Assembly: GCA_017649565.1 (NCBI GenBank)
Contig: JAGCGO010000113.1
Location: 1-63,549 of the forward strand
DNA from: Fibrobacter sp.
GTDB lineage: Bacteria; Fibrobacterota; Fibrobacteria; Fibrobacterales; Fibrobacteraceae
DNA: 63,549 nucleotides
Direction of reading: 5' to 3'
In this document: in pieces, positions 35,025 through 43,646 of the stretch
Position numbering within the stretch: position 1 is the stretch's first letter
Layout of the letters: the number at the start of each line of letters is the position of its first letter
Program-made: the position numbers and the translations under genes
Notes under the pieces: model-generated
The model's input: only the letters and a program-made list of their open reading frames with translations
What the model was told of the DNA's origin: nothing
Databases searched by the model: none

Positions 35025-36293
35025 ATGTCCAAGATTCTCCTGAAGTCCGTTTTCCTGAACGATTCCCTGGCCGATGTCCTCATCGACGGAAACCGTTTCG
35101 CGAAGATTGCAAAGGAAATCCCTGCAGGCGAATGTGTCGGTGCCGAAGTGGTGGACTGCAAGAATCTGGCTATCCTCCCGCCGTTCTACAATGCGCACAC
35201 GCACGCGGCCATGGTGCTTTTGCGCGGCTATGCGGACGATCTTCCGCTGCGCCCCTGGCTCGAGGACCATATCTGGCCCTTCGAGGCCGTGATGGGTCCC
35301 GACGAAATCGAGATTGGCAGCCGCTTGGCCGCGCTCGAGATGATCAAGTCGGGTACGGTGTTCTTTGCCGACATGTACTGGCACCGCGAGCGCACCATGA
35401 AGGTCGCTACGGAAATGGGGCTTCGCGCCGCTGTCGGCGTGACTATGGCCGAGAATTTGATGACCCCGGACAAGATCGAGGCGAATATCGCATTTGCCCG
35501 GAACCACGTCGGCGAAAACGACCGCGTCAAGCTGGTCATGATGCCGCATTCTATCTATTTGGTGGGGGAATCCCTGCTGAAGCGCTGTGCCGAAGTGGCC
35601 CGCGACGAGGGAATGCTCTTGCACACGCACCTCTCGGAAACTCTTGGCGAGGTGGAATCGTGCGTAAAGGAACACGGCTGTTCTCCCGTGGAATGGCTCA
35701 ATCGCTGCGGCTTGCTGAACGAGTCGCTGGTGGCTGCGCATTGCGTTCACCTTTCTGCTTCCGATATCGCGCTCATGGCGGAATCGGGCGCGACGGCCGT
35801 ACTCAACCCGTGCTCCAATCTCAAGCTGAACAGCGGTATCCCGGATATTCCTGCCATGCTCGCTGCGAAAATGAAGGTTGCGCTGGGAACGGACGGGGCT
35901 TCGTCCAACAACAACCTCGACATGCGCGAGGAAATGAAGCTTGCCGCGCTGCTCGCCAAGGTCAAGGGGACGGCGGATACGCTCCCGGCCGCCGATGCTT
36001 TATACATGGCGACCCGAGCCGGTGCGCTGGCCTACGGGATCGATGCGGGTGTCATTGCAGAGGGTACGCTTGCGGATGCCCTGCTTGTCCGGCTGGACGA
36101 TGCCAGCATGTCGCCCCTGTTCAACCTTACGTCGAACTGGGTGTACGCGGCCAACTCGAGTCTTGTCGATTCGGTTATTTGCGACGGTAAATTCCTGATG
36201 CGGAACCGCCATGTCGACGGCGAACGCGAAATCATTGCCGACGCAGAAAAATGCGCGAAGGCGCTCGCTGCGAAAGTCGGTACTAAAAACTAA
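35025..36293 (+). CDS. Amidohydrolase, MTA/SAH deaminase-like (MtaD/SsnA type)
   Basis: The 422-residue protein is a metal-dependent amidohydrolase. The first metal site is NAHTHAAMVLLRG, further His ligands lie in LLHTHLSET and AAHCVH, and the late Asp is in LGTDGASSNNNLDM. This arrangement matches the 5'-methylthioadenosine/S-adenosylhomocysteine deaminase group, which would recycle SAM by-products; other deaminases of the group are possible. It follows the RluD-type gene by 5 bp. Its stop overlaps that of the converging cvpA by 4 bp. Confidence 0.88.
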   Translation: MSKILLKSVFLNDSLADVLIDGNRFAKIAKEIPAGECVGAEVVDCKNLAILPPFYNAHTHAAMVLLRGYADDLPLRPWLEDHIWPFEAVMGPDEIEIGSRLAALEMIKSGTVFFADMYWHRERTMKVATEMGLRAAVGVTMAENLMTPDKIEANIAFARNHVGENDRVKLVMMPHSIYLVGESLLKRCAEVARDEGMLLHTHLSETLGEVESCVKEHGCSPVEWLNRCGLLNESLVAAHCVHLSASDIALMAESGATAVLNPCSNLKLNSGIPDIPAMLAAKMKVALGTDGASSNNNLDMREEMKLAALLAKVKGTADTLPAADALYMATRAGALAYGIDAGVIAEGTLADALLVRLDDASMSPLFNLTSNWVYAANSSLVDSVICDGKFLMRNRHVDGEREIIADAEKCAKALAAKVGTKN

Positions 36294-37012
36294 AGCTTGG
36301 AACCGTTGGGCTTCGTCTTGACGGAGTCCGCTTTGCTGGCAACACTTTCCGTTGCCTTCTCCTTGCCAAGTACGGCCTGGGTTGCAGTCTCGGAAATCTT
36401 GTCGATGGTTTTTCCTGCGGCATCGACTGCAGTGTCCTTGGCTTTGTCGGCAAGGGCTTCTGCACCGTCCATGGCCTTTTCAGAAACCTTGTCTGCGAAA
36501 GCTTCCGCCTTCTTCTCGGCCTTCTTGATGATTTCCTTGCGTTCGGTGGGGTAGCCCATGAACTCGAGCGAACTCTTGTACGTATCGTAGGCGACCGCCG
36601 TCTCGCGCATGTCGTTGAGCGTACCTTCCTTGAACGGCAAGAAGTGGACGACCGTGAGCAGGATGAAGCAGACAATGGCACCTTTCAGCGCCCCAAAGCA
36701 TGCACCGAAAAAGCGGTCGGGCTTGCTGATGAAGGTGTGGGACACCGCCGTGCGCAGGAAATGCCCGATAAGCTGGGCTATCGTGAACGGCACGACAAAT
36801 CCGATGATAAGGCAGATAGGCCTGACCGCGATGGTCGATACGTCGAAGTTCTCGATGACGAAGTCGGATAGGAACAGGTGCGAGAAGTAGGCTCCGGCGA
36901 TTCCGACAAGCCAGGCCACCACGCGGAAGATGCTTCTGAGAAATCCGCGATATAGACCGACTAGCGCAAACGACAGAATGATGACTAAGCTTGCTATGTC
37001 TATCCAGTTCAT
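36290..37012 (-). CDS. cvpA: CvpA family membrane protein with LEA-like tail
   Basis: The 240-residue protein has four hydrophobic segments in the first 130 residues (MNWIDIASLVIILSFALVGLYRGF opening, GALKGAIVCFILLTVV late), the usual CvpA layout. Its role in envelope homeostasis is poorly defined. The last 90 residues are hydrophilic and repetitive, with 11-mer-like AADKAKDTAVDAAGKTIDKI units similar to LEA or apolipoprotein helices. These are absent from ordinary CvpA proteins and suggest an amphipathic or coiled-coil tail. It follows the kinase gene on the minus strand by 19 bp. Confidence 0.85.
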   Translation of the reverse strand: MNWIDIASLVIILSFALVGLYRGFLRSIFRVVAWLVGIAGAYFSHLFLSDFVIENFDVSTIAVRPICLIIGFVVPFTIAQLIGHFLRTAVSHTFISKPDRFFGACFGALKGAIVCFILLTVVHFLPFKEGTLNDMRETAVAYDTYKSSLEFMGYPTERKEIIKKAEKKAEAFADKVSEKAMDGAEALADKAKDTAVDAAGKTIDKISETATQAVLGKEKATESVASKADSVKTKPNGSKL

Positions 37013-37031
37013 TTAGATCCTAAATCCCATA

Positions 37032-38057
37032 CTATAGAATGAGGTACGCGAGCGTTACCAATACCAAAGCTAGAATAAATCCGGATGCGGCGCCGGTCGC
37101 GAAGATGCGTTTTGACCTGTTTGGCGTCACGGGAACCTTGAGTTCGGAGACGGTTTCCTGGCATGTACTGTAAACCCAGTCGGCCAGGTAGGGCGTAAGG
37201 TCCCTTGGGTAGGGAAGCAGCATTCTGGAGAGCTGGTCGGCGGCGTCGCAGGCCGAGACGGGGCGGTTCTTGGGCTTCTTTTCTAGAAGCTTGAGCACGA
37301 ACTTCCTGAGCTGTTTCGGGACGTCGTCGGGGAATGCCTTCATGGAAAGCTTGAGCTTCTGGATGCGCTTGGAGGTCTGTTCCAGGTTCTCGCCGCGGAA
37401 CAGGTTTTCGCCGATAAGCATCTCGCTCATGACGATGCCGATGCTGAACAGGTCGGAGGCGGGGGTGATCTCGTATCCGAGAATCTGCTCGGGGCTCATG
37501 TAGGCCGCGGTCCCGATGACGGCCCCGGCCATGGTGAGCGCCGTGTCTTCGGTCTCGGCGTGGGCGACTCCGAAGTCCAGCAGGCGGACCCGGCCGTCAT
37601 TGTCGATCATGATGTTCGCCGGCTTCAGGTCGCGGTGGATGACGCCTTCGCGGTGGGCGTGCCCCACGGCCGAAAGGATTTCGTACATGATGTACATGAC
37701 GGCCCATACCGGCGGTCGGCTGTCCTTGTTCAGGAGTTCGCGCAGGCTTTTCCCTTGTACAAACTCCATCGAGAGCGAAAGCTTTCCGTCTTTCTCTTTC
37801 CACAGGGCGTAGGGCTGGACAATGACGGGGTGGTTCAGGTGAGATAAGATGACGGCTTCGCGCTGGAACCGCTGCATCAGGTCGTCCTGGTTCATGAGCG
37901 TTGCGTGCATCTGCTTCACGACGACCATGCGGTCCATGGAGGGGTCGTGGCAGAGCCAGATGTCGCCCATGGCTCCGTGTCCGATCTGCTGTGTCGGCGT
38001 GTATCCGCCGATTTTCGAGGGCTTCGCGTTCTTGCGGGGTGTCGTCGGCTCGCTCAT
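37032..38057 (-). CDS. Membrane-anchored Ser/Thr protein kinase (PknB/Hanks type)
   Basis: The 341-residue protein has a complete kinase domain: Gly loop IGHGAMGDIW, catalytic Lys in VVVKQM, HRDLKPANIM, DFGVAH and a MSPEQ activation-segment end. A hydrophobic segment lies at the very C-terminus (FILALVLVTLAYLIL), with no extracellular sensor after it, so the kinase is held at the inner face of the membrane. It starts one base after the nadB stop (38059 to 38057), so nadB, kinase and cvpA probably form one operon. The activating signal and substrates are unknown. Confidence 0.92.
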   Translation of the reverse strand: MSEPTTPRKNAKPSKIGGYTPTQQIGHGAMGDIWLCHDPSMDRMVVVKQMHATLMNQDDLMQRFQREAVILSHLNHPVIVQPYALWKEKDGKLSLSMEFVQGKSLRELLNKDSRPPVWAVMYIMYEILSAVGHAHREGVIHRDLKPANIMIDNDGRVRLLDFGVAHAETEDTALTMAGAVIGTAAYMSPEQILGYEITPASDLFSIGIVMSEMLIGENLFRGENLEQTSKRIQKLKLSMKAFPDDVPKQLRKFVLKLLEKKPKNRPVSACDAADQLSRMLLPYPRDLTPYLADWVYSTCQETVSELKVPVTPNRSKRIFATGAASGFILALVLVTLAYLIL

Positions 38058-38058
38058 C

Positions 38059-39642
38059 TTACTTCTTGTCGCCTAGGTAAATGCTCTGGTGCTTTGTCTT
38101 CGGGTCTTGGTTGGGATAGTCGAGGATGTAGTGCAGGCCACGCGATTCCTTGCGGCGCAGGGCGGCAATCAGGATCATCTTGGAAACCTGCAGTGCGTTT
38201 AAGAACTCGAGGAAGTAGAAGTTTTCGGTCTCGCCGTTCTTGGTGGCGGTGGAAATGTCCGCTTCGAGGTCTTCGATGACCTTGAGCCCCTGGTTGAGCC
38301 CGGCAACCGTGCGGACGATGCCGCAGTTCGCCCACATCATGTCCTGGAGCTGCTTCCTGCGCTTGCGCCAGTAGGCCGCCTTGGTGAACGTGACGCGTTC
38401 CTTCTTGCCGGCCCTCGGTGCGGATAGTTTGTCCTTGAGTAGCCCGCTGCCGCAAATGTTGTCTACGGCGCGGATGGCGAATACCACGCTTTCGAGCAGC
38501 GAGTTGCTGGCGAGGCGGTTGGCTCCGTGCACGCCGGTGTCGGCCACTTCGCCGCAGGCGTACAGGCCCTTGATCTCGGTGCGGGACCAGGTATCCACGA
38601 GCACGCCGCCGCACATGTAGTGGGCCGCGGGCACCACAGGAATCCATTCCTTCGTGATGTCGATGCCGGCGTCGAGGCACTTCGCGTAGATATGGGGGAA
38701 GTGGCTCTTGATGTCCTTGGGGGTACGGCCGGAAAGGTCGATGAACATGTTCGGCTTGCCGAGTCGCATCATCTCGCTATGGATGGCGCGGGCCACGATG
38801 TCGCGGGGGGCGAGCGAGTGCAGCGGGTGCACCTGGTTCATGAATTCCTCGCCTTTGTAGTTCTTGAGGATGCCGCCAAAGCCGCGTACCGCCTCGGAAA
38901 TCAGGAAGGGCTTCTTGAGCTGCGGGGCGTAGAGGCTTGTCGGGTGGAACTGCATGAACTCGATGTCCTGGAGGGCCGCCCCTGCACGTGCTGCAATTGC
39001 CATGCCGTCGCCGCAGCTGTCGTGCGGGCAAACGGTGTACTGCCAGATACGTCCGGCCCCGCCCGTCGAAAGGATGGTCGCCTTCGCGTAGAGGTTCTCG
39101 ACGATACCTGTCTTCTGGTGGATGACCTTGGCGCCAATGCAACGCTTTGCCTTGCCGGTTCCGGTACAGATGAGGTCCTTGATGTAGCAGTTCTCGAGAT
39201 AGTCGATATTCTTTTGCTTGTGGAGTTCGCAGAGCAGCGCCCTCATGATTTCCTTGCCTGTCAGGTCAGCAGCGTGCAGGATGCGGTGGTGGCTGTGTCC
39301 GCCCTCGAGGTGGAGGTCAAACTGCGTACGGTCGGTCGGGGATGGCGTGAACTGGACGCCCCACTTGACGAGCTGCTTGATAGTGGCGGGCCCGCTCTTG
39401 GTAAGGATGTTCACGGGTTCCTTCTTGCAGAGGCCTGCGCCCGCTTCCAAAGTGTCGGCGATATGGAATACGAACTTGTCCGTTTTCTCGGTGACGGTCG
39501 CGATGCCGCCCTGGGCGTAGTTCGAAGAACCGTCCGGCTTGGCCCCTTTGGTGAGAATCAAAACGTGAAGCCCTTTTTCGGCGGCGTGCAGCGCCGCGGA
39601 CAGGCCGGAAATGCCAGCGCCTAGGACCAAAATATCGTACAT
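38059..39642 (-). CDS. nadB: L-aspartate oxidase
   Basis: The 527-residue flavoprotein oxidises L-aspartate to iminoaspartate, the first step of de novo NAD synthesis. The FAD motif GAGISGLSAALHAAEKG, SNYAQGGIA, the LEGGHSHHRILHAAD active-site string, TGGAGRIWQYT and GLYACGEVADTGVHGANRLASNSLLE are all present. These distinguish NadB from fumarate reductase flavoprotein. ATG 39642 (MYDILVLGAG) is the standard start; an in-frame extension to 39684 is not conserved. nadA and nadC are not adjacent, and the gene instead leads a unit with the kinase. Confidence 0.96.
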   Translation of the reverse strand: MYDILVLGAGISGLSAALHAAEKGLHVLILTKGAKPDGSSNYAQGGIATVTEKTDKFVFHIADTLEAGAGLCKKEPVNILTKSGPATIKQLVKWGVQFTPSPTDRTQFDLHLEGGHSHHRILHAADLTGKEIMRALLCELHKQKNIDYLENCYIKDLICTGTGKAKRCIGAKVIHQKTGIVENLYAKATILSTGGAGRIWQYTVCPHDSCGDGMAIAARAGAALQDIEFMQFHPTSLYAPQLKKPFLISEAVRGFGGILKNYKGEEFMNQVHPLHSLAPRDIVARAIHSEMMRLGKPNMFIDLSGRTPKDIKSHFPHIYAKCLDAGIDITKEWIPVVPAAHYMCGGVLVDTWSRTEIKGLYACGEVADTGVHGANRLASNSLLESVVFAIRAVDNICGSGLLKDKLSAPRAGKKERVTFTKAAYWRKRRKQLQDMMWANCGIVRTVAGLNQGLKVIEDLEADISTATKNGETENFYFLEFLNALQVSKMILIAALRRKESRGLHYILDYPNQDPKTKHQSIYLGDKK

Positions 39643-39780
39643 GGGAAGAACTCCGTTGGTGTCCTTTTTGTTTTTGATGACCAATAAATAGAAAAAAAGG
39701 GCCCTCTACGGCTATATGTATGCTCAATTTATAATTTTTTTATTAGATTTGAGCCCGTCATTTTTTATGGAGTTTTCTCT

Positions 39781-41721
39781 ATGTTAACGTGGATAAATGA
39801 AAAAGCCAAGTGGGTTATTGTTATTTTCGCTGCGGGTATCGCGGTGGGCCTTTTGGCCATGGACCGTGTGCCTAACCAGGCTCATAGCTACCCGGTCGGG
39901 GAAGTTAACGATCACAAGATTACGTATGCCGAATTTGATTCTCGCGTCAAGATGATCGTTGAAAACCAGTTCCGTGACGCCCATCCGAACGACGAACAGT
40001 ATACGCAGATCCGTAATGAGGTCTTCCATGGCCTCGTTCGCCAGATTCTCCTCCAGAAGGAATACGGCAAGGCCGACCTCAGGGCCTCCGTTGCGGAACT
40101 CCGTTCTGAATTCAAGCGTAACCCGGATGCAGTCCGCGCCCGTCTGGTGCAGGAAGCCCAGCAGCGCCTCTACTCCATCCAGCGTCAGGCGACCTCCCAG
40201 GAAGACGCCAACCAGCGTGCACAGGCCTACATCGCCTCTCTCCCGAAGTTCCTCACGGACACGACCTTCAATAAGGATGAATACGATGCTTGGCTCGACA
40301 CCCGCGAAGCCTTCCAGTGGGGCGTGATGCTCCAGTTCGAAGAGGACCTCAAGAATACGAACATCCCGATGCGTCAGCTGCAGATGCTGGTCGCTGCCGG
40401 TATCCACCCGACGTCTCTTGAATCCGAATGGATTGCCAACCGCCGTGAAACCCAGGTCGAACTGCAGGTGGCGGTCGTTCCTAATTCCGCCTTTGAAGTC
40501 TCTGCTGACAGCGTCAGCGAAGCCGATGCCAAGGCCTACTTCGAAGCCAACAAGGATAGTTTCTATGTAGCCGAAGATGCCGCCAAGTTCATGGTTGCAA
40601 GCATCCCCGTTGCCGCCACTACCGGTGACGAGGAACGCATCAAGGACTACGCGATGACCATTTACAACCAGCTCACGGATTCTTCCGTCGCGACCACGTT
40701 CGAAGACCTGGCCCGCGTCTCTTCCGAAGACCTCGTCTCTGCCGAGAAGGGTGGCCTCCTGAGCGAAGACTACATGCCCAAGGGAACCTACGTGAAGGAA
40801 TTCGAAGATGCCGCCTACGCTCTTGATTCCGGCGCCATCTCCCTCCCGGTCCGTACTCGTTTCGGTTTCCACATCATCAAGTCCTACGGCAAGACCCAGG
40901 ATTCCGCCGGTGTTGAAAAGATCAAGGCCGCTCACATCCTCCTCGTCGTGAACGCTTCTTCCGAAACGGTCGACAGCCTCGAAAAGATTCTCTCCGGTAT
41001 CAAGTCTGATGTCGATGCCGGCAAGGATTTCGCCGCTGCCGCCAAGGAACGCAACGTCAACGTGTTCGCCTCCAACTGGATCGATCGCGGAAACTCCATT
41101 GAACAGATCGGCTACATGAAGGGCCTCACCGCCTATGCCTGGCCGAACGAAAACCTCCCGGACGAAGTTAGCGCCGTTTCCCCGGTTCTCAAGAACGACA
41201 ACTTTGTTGCCATTCTTCTCAAGACCGATGCCGTGAAGCCGGGCGAACGCAGCTTTGCTTATGCTGAACCCAGCATCAAGAGGGGCCTTGCCCAGAAGAA
41301 GTCTACCGAGGCTTGCGCCAACTACCTCAACTCCGTTGCCGAGAAGGTGAAGACCTACAAGCCGGCTACCGACTCCTCTGCAACCGAACTTTCTGTCGAC
41401 AAGGTTAACTTCCAGGCACTCACGACTTCTCTCGAAGGCTACGTCCAGGGCTTCGGCTATGCTAACCCGCAGTTCGCCGCCTCCGTCCTTTCTCAGAAGG
41501 AAGGCGAATGGGGCCCGGTCATCAAGGCCAACGACGGTGCCGTGATGATGAAGGTTGTCTCGAAGAAGGCTGCTGATGAAGCCGCTGTCAAGAGCGCCGT
41601 GAAGGACGACAAGGAAAACAGCGCACGCTTCGCTTCCTCTTCGATCTTCAACCAGTATGTCACCAACCTTGAAAAGGGCACTGCTGTAAAAAGCAATTTA
41701 GACCTTTACTATAAGGACTAA
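39781..41721 (+). CDS. PpiD/SurA-like membrane-anchored peptidyl-prolyl isomerase
   Basis: The 646-residue protein has an N-terminal membrane segment (WVIVIFAAGIAVGLLAM) and a SurA-N-like helical region (GEVNDHKITYAEF...). Then come parvulin-type regions: one around 290-380 (LARVSSEDLVSAEKGGLLSED ... TRFGFHIIKSYG) and a more divergent one around 385-490 (AAHILLVVNA). The layout fits PpiD, a periplasmic folding chaperone at the inner membrane that receives proteins from the Sec translocon. GGAG precedes the ATG. It is divergent from nadB and followed by a hairpin and tRNA-Glu. Confidence 0.87.
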   Translation: MLTWINEKAKWVIVIFAAGIAVGLLAMDRVPNQAHSYPVGEVNDHKITYAEFDSRVKMIVENQFRDAHPNDEQYTQIRNEVFHGLVRQILLQKEYGKADLRASVAELRSEFKRNPDAVRARLVQEAQQRLYSIQRQATSQEDANQRAQAYIASLPKFLTDTTFNKDEYDAWLDTREAFQWGVMLQFEEDLKNTNIPMRQLQMLVAAGIHPTSLESEWIANRRETQVELQVAVVPNSAFEVSADSVSEADAKAYFEANKDSFYVAEDAAKFMVASIPVAATTGDEERIKDYAMTIYNQLTDSSVATTFEDLARVSSEDLVSAEKGGLLSEDYMPKGTYVKEFEDAAYALDSGAISLPVRTRFGFHIIKSYGKTQDSAGVEKIKAAHILLVVNASSETVDSLEKILSGIKSDVDAGKDFAAAAKERNVNVFASNWIDRGNSIEQIGYMKGLTAYAWPNENLPDEVSAVSPVLKNDNFVAILLKTDAVKPGERSFAYAEPSIKRGLAQKKSTEACANYLNSVAEKVKTYKPATDSSATELSVDKVNFQALTTSLEGYVQGFGYANPQFAASVLSQKEGEWGPVIKANDGAVMMKVVSKKAADEAAVKSAVKDDKENSARFASSSIFNQYVTNLEKGTAVKSNLDLYYKD

Positions 41722-41736
41722 TTTTACTATATTCGT

Positions 41737-41757
41737 GCCGCTGTTTTGAACAGCGGC
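41737..41757 (+). terminator. Hairpin between the chaperone gene and tRNA-Glu
   Basis: A perfect 9-bp stem GCCGCTGTT/AACAGCGGC with loop TTG, followed by ATTTG. The T-run is weak, so it may be an inefficient terminator or an RNA 3'-end protector. Confidence 0.6.
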
Positions 41758-41762
41758 ATTTG

Positions 41763-41835
41763 GCCCCCATCGTCTAGTGGCCTAGGACTCGGGATTCTCA
41801 TTCCCGCAACAGCGGTTCGAGTCCGCTTGGGGGTA
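41763..41835 (+). tRNA. tRNA-Glu (anticodon CTC)
   Basis: GCCCCCATCGTCTAGTGGCC begins a standard tRNA. The anticodon arm CGGGA-TTCTCAT-TCCCG carries CTC, the T-arm contains GGTTCGAGTCC, and the acceptor closes with TGGGGGT (a G-T pair at position 1) plus discriminator A. CCA is not encoded. Confidence 0.95.
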
Positions 41836-41837
41836 CT

Positions 41838-41871
41838 AAAAAGAACTCACCAGAAGGTGAGTTCTTTTTTT
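41838..41871 (+). terminator. Terminator after tRNA-Glu
   Basis: AAAAAGAACTCACC pairs with GGTGAGTTCTTTTT around AGAA, then more T. The stem is 14 bp. Confidence 0.88.
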
Positions 41872-41899
41872 TATCAATCCAAAATCTTGAATAAAGTAA

Positions 41900-41945
41900 C
41901 TAGCTTCTAGTCCCTAGATTCTAGATCCTAGCCCCTAACCCCTAA
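41900..41945. repeat. CTAG-word intergenic repeat
   Basis: Degenerate head-to-tail units of CTAGATTCTAGATCCTAGCCCCTAAC type run up to the epmB stop. The same words occur at 53.05-53.12, 55.73 and 59.89-60.02 kb. Confidence 0.75.
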
Positions 41946-42916
41946 ACAGGCGTCTTGCTCTTTTCGCCTGCGATTTCCCTCACCAATTTTGGAACAAGGT
42001 AACCGGGGAGCTTGGTCCGGATTTCGGTGACGAGTTTCCGCGCTTCGTCGTCGCTCACTTCGAAGTGCGCGACTCCGTTTGCATGGTCGAGCTGGTGCAG
42101 GTAGTAGGGGAGGACTCCTTGCGTAAACAGCTTGTGGCTCAGCTTTTCGAGCGTTACCGCATTGTCGTTTACGCCCTTCAGCAGCACGCTCTGGTTGAGC
42201 AGCGTCCAGCCGCTGAATCGCAGGTGTCCGAAGACCATCTGCGATTCCTCGTCGAGCTCGTCGGGGTGGTCCACGTGCGACACCAGCACGCATTCGAAGC
42301 GGGCGGGCAGTTCGCGGAGGAGCTCGAAGTGCTGCATGGCAATGTCGGGGCGGATCACGGGGAGGCGCGTGTGGATACGCAATGTTGTTACAGAACCGTG
42401 CATCGCTATGGCCTCGGTGAGGTCGCGGAATTCGCCCGGGCCGAGCGTGAGCGGGTCGCCGCCCGAAAGGATGACTTCCCAGATGTCCGTGTGCGTGTCG
42501 AGCCAGTTACCGACGCGGTCTGCGACATCGGGTATGTTCTGGAACGGGTAGTTCTTGCGGAAGCAGAAACGGCACCGCATACCACAGGTGGCGGTCGATA
42601 CTACGAGGGCTCGCTTGTCGTATTTCTGGATGACGCATTCGGACTTTCCGGCCGGCAGGTCGCCGACGGGGTCGTCCACGAATCCGGGTACGTTCTCGCG
42701 CTCGTCCATGAGCGGGAGAACCTCGCGTAGGAGTGCTTCGGGGTTGCTGGATTTCTTGATGAGGTCGGCGTAGTGCCTGGAGCAGAGGAACGGGAACTTC
42801 GGGTCGGAATCCAGTTTGGCGTGGGCGAGTGTCTCGGTGATGCTTGCCGCCGGGTCTGCGCCCAAATAGTCCAAAAAATCAGAAATTTGCGTAAAAACTT
42901 TAACAGATGTTTCCAT
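41942..42916 (-). CDS. epmB: EF-P beta-lysylation lysine 2,3-aminomutase (EpmB), radical SAM
   Basis: The 324-residue radical SAM enzyme belongs to the KamA family. The cluster ligands are Cys111, Cys115 and Cys118 (CGMRCRFC), followed by GGDPLTL, IHTRLPV and HLDHANG-like strings that bind PLP and lysine. EpmB makes (R)-beta-lysine that EpmA attaches to EF-P. Its length and its divergent pairing with efp (41 bp apart) support EpmB rather than a catabolic KamA. epmA is not in the window. The two genes must share a very short control region. Confidence 0.92.
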   Translation of the reverse strand: METSVKVFTQISDFLDYLGADPAASITETLAHAKLDSDPKFPFLCSRHYADLIKKSSNPEALLREVLPLMDERENVPGFVDDPVGDLPAGKSECVIQKYDKRALVVSTATCGMRCRFCFRKNYPFQNIPDVADRVGNWLDTHTDIWEVILSGGDPLTLGPGEFRDLTEAIAMHGSVTTLRIHTRLPVIRPDIAMQHFELLRELPARFECVLVSHVDHPDELDEESQMVFGHLRFSGWTLLNQSVLLKGVNDNAVTLEKLSHKLFTQGVLPYYLHQLDHANGVAHFEVSDDEARKLVTEIRTKLPGYLVPKLVREIAGEKSKTPV

Positions 42917-42957
42917 TATATTGCTAAATTTAGAATCAAAATCAACAAGAGGATAAT

Positions 42958-43542
42958 ATGGGTACTGTAAGCACCAACGAATTCCGCAAGAAGCTCAAAA
43001 TTATGGTCGACGGCCAGCCGTACGAAATCATTGAAAACCAGTTCGTGAAGCCGGGCAAGGGCCAGGCTTTCAACCGTGTTCGCATCAAGAACCTGGTGAC
43101 TGGCCGCACGCTCGAACGCACCTGGAAGAGCGGCGATACTGTCGAAGAAGCCGACGTGACCTACACCGAGATGACCTATTTGTACAACGACGGTTCCACC
43201 TGGTTCTTCCTGGACAACGATTCCCAGGAAACCATGGAAATCCCGAAGGAAGCCCTCAATGGCTGCGAAGTCTGGCTCCTTGACGGTGCCACTGTCGAAG
43301 TGACCTGGTGGAAGGACCCGAAGAGCGGTTCTACCCTCCCGATCGAAGTCATTCCGCCGACCTTCGTCGACCTCATGATCGTTGAAGCTCCTCCGGCAGT
43401 TCAGGGCAACACCAGCGGTAACGTGATGCGCGAAGCCATCCTCGAGACCGGTGCCAAGGTGATGATCCCGCTGTTCATCGAGAACAACACCAAGATTCGC
43501 GTGGACACCCGCGACGGTTCTTACCTCGAACGCGCTAAGTAA
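42958..43542 (+). CDS. efp: Translation elongation factor P
   Basis: The 194-residue protein has a KOW-like N-terminal domain and two OB folds and relieves ribosome stalling at polyproline. The modified loop reads KPGKGQA with Lys34 at the tip, the position lysylated by EpmA/EpmB in E. coli, in agreement with the adjacent epmB. The ending (NNTKIRVDTRDGSYLERAK) is typical. AGAGGA precedes the ATG at 42958. Polyproline relief fits the Pro-rich linkers and the H1-like protein in this genome. Confidence 0.98.
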   Translation: MGTVSTNEFRKKLKIMVDGQPYEIIENQFVKPGKGQAFNRVRIKNLVTGRTLERTWKSGDTVEEADVTYTEMTYLYNDGSTWFFLDNDSQETMEIPKEALNGCEVWLLDGATVEVTWWKDPKSGSTLPIEVIPPTFVDLMIVEAPPAVQGNTSGNVMREAILETGAKVMIPLFIENNTKIRVDTRDGSYLERAK

Positions 43543-43588
43543 TCCAGCTCGTTCATCGTTCAAAGGACAGCTCGTTTATCGATTTGTC

Positions 43589-43620
43589 ATCCCCGGCTTG
43601 ACCGGGGATCTTTTTTTTCC
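43589..43620 (+). terminator. Terminator after efp
   Basis: ATCCCCGG pairs with CCGGGGAT around CTTGA, followed by CTTTTTTTT. The sequence also resembles the common GTCATCCCCGGCTTGACCGGGGAT dispersed repeat of many bacteria, here used as a terminator. Confidence 0.85.
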
Positions 43621-43646
43621 TCGTCCAAGCGACGGGGCTTTTTTGT

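Noticed and set aside
41922..43563. Possible riboswitch between epmB and efp
   Set aside because: The divergent gap is only 41 bp, too short for a structured leader on either side.
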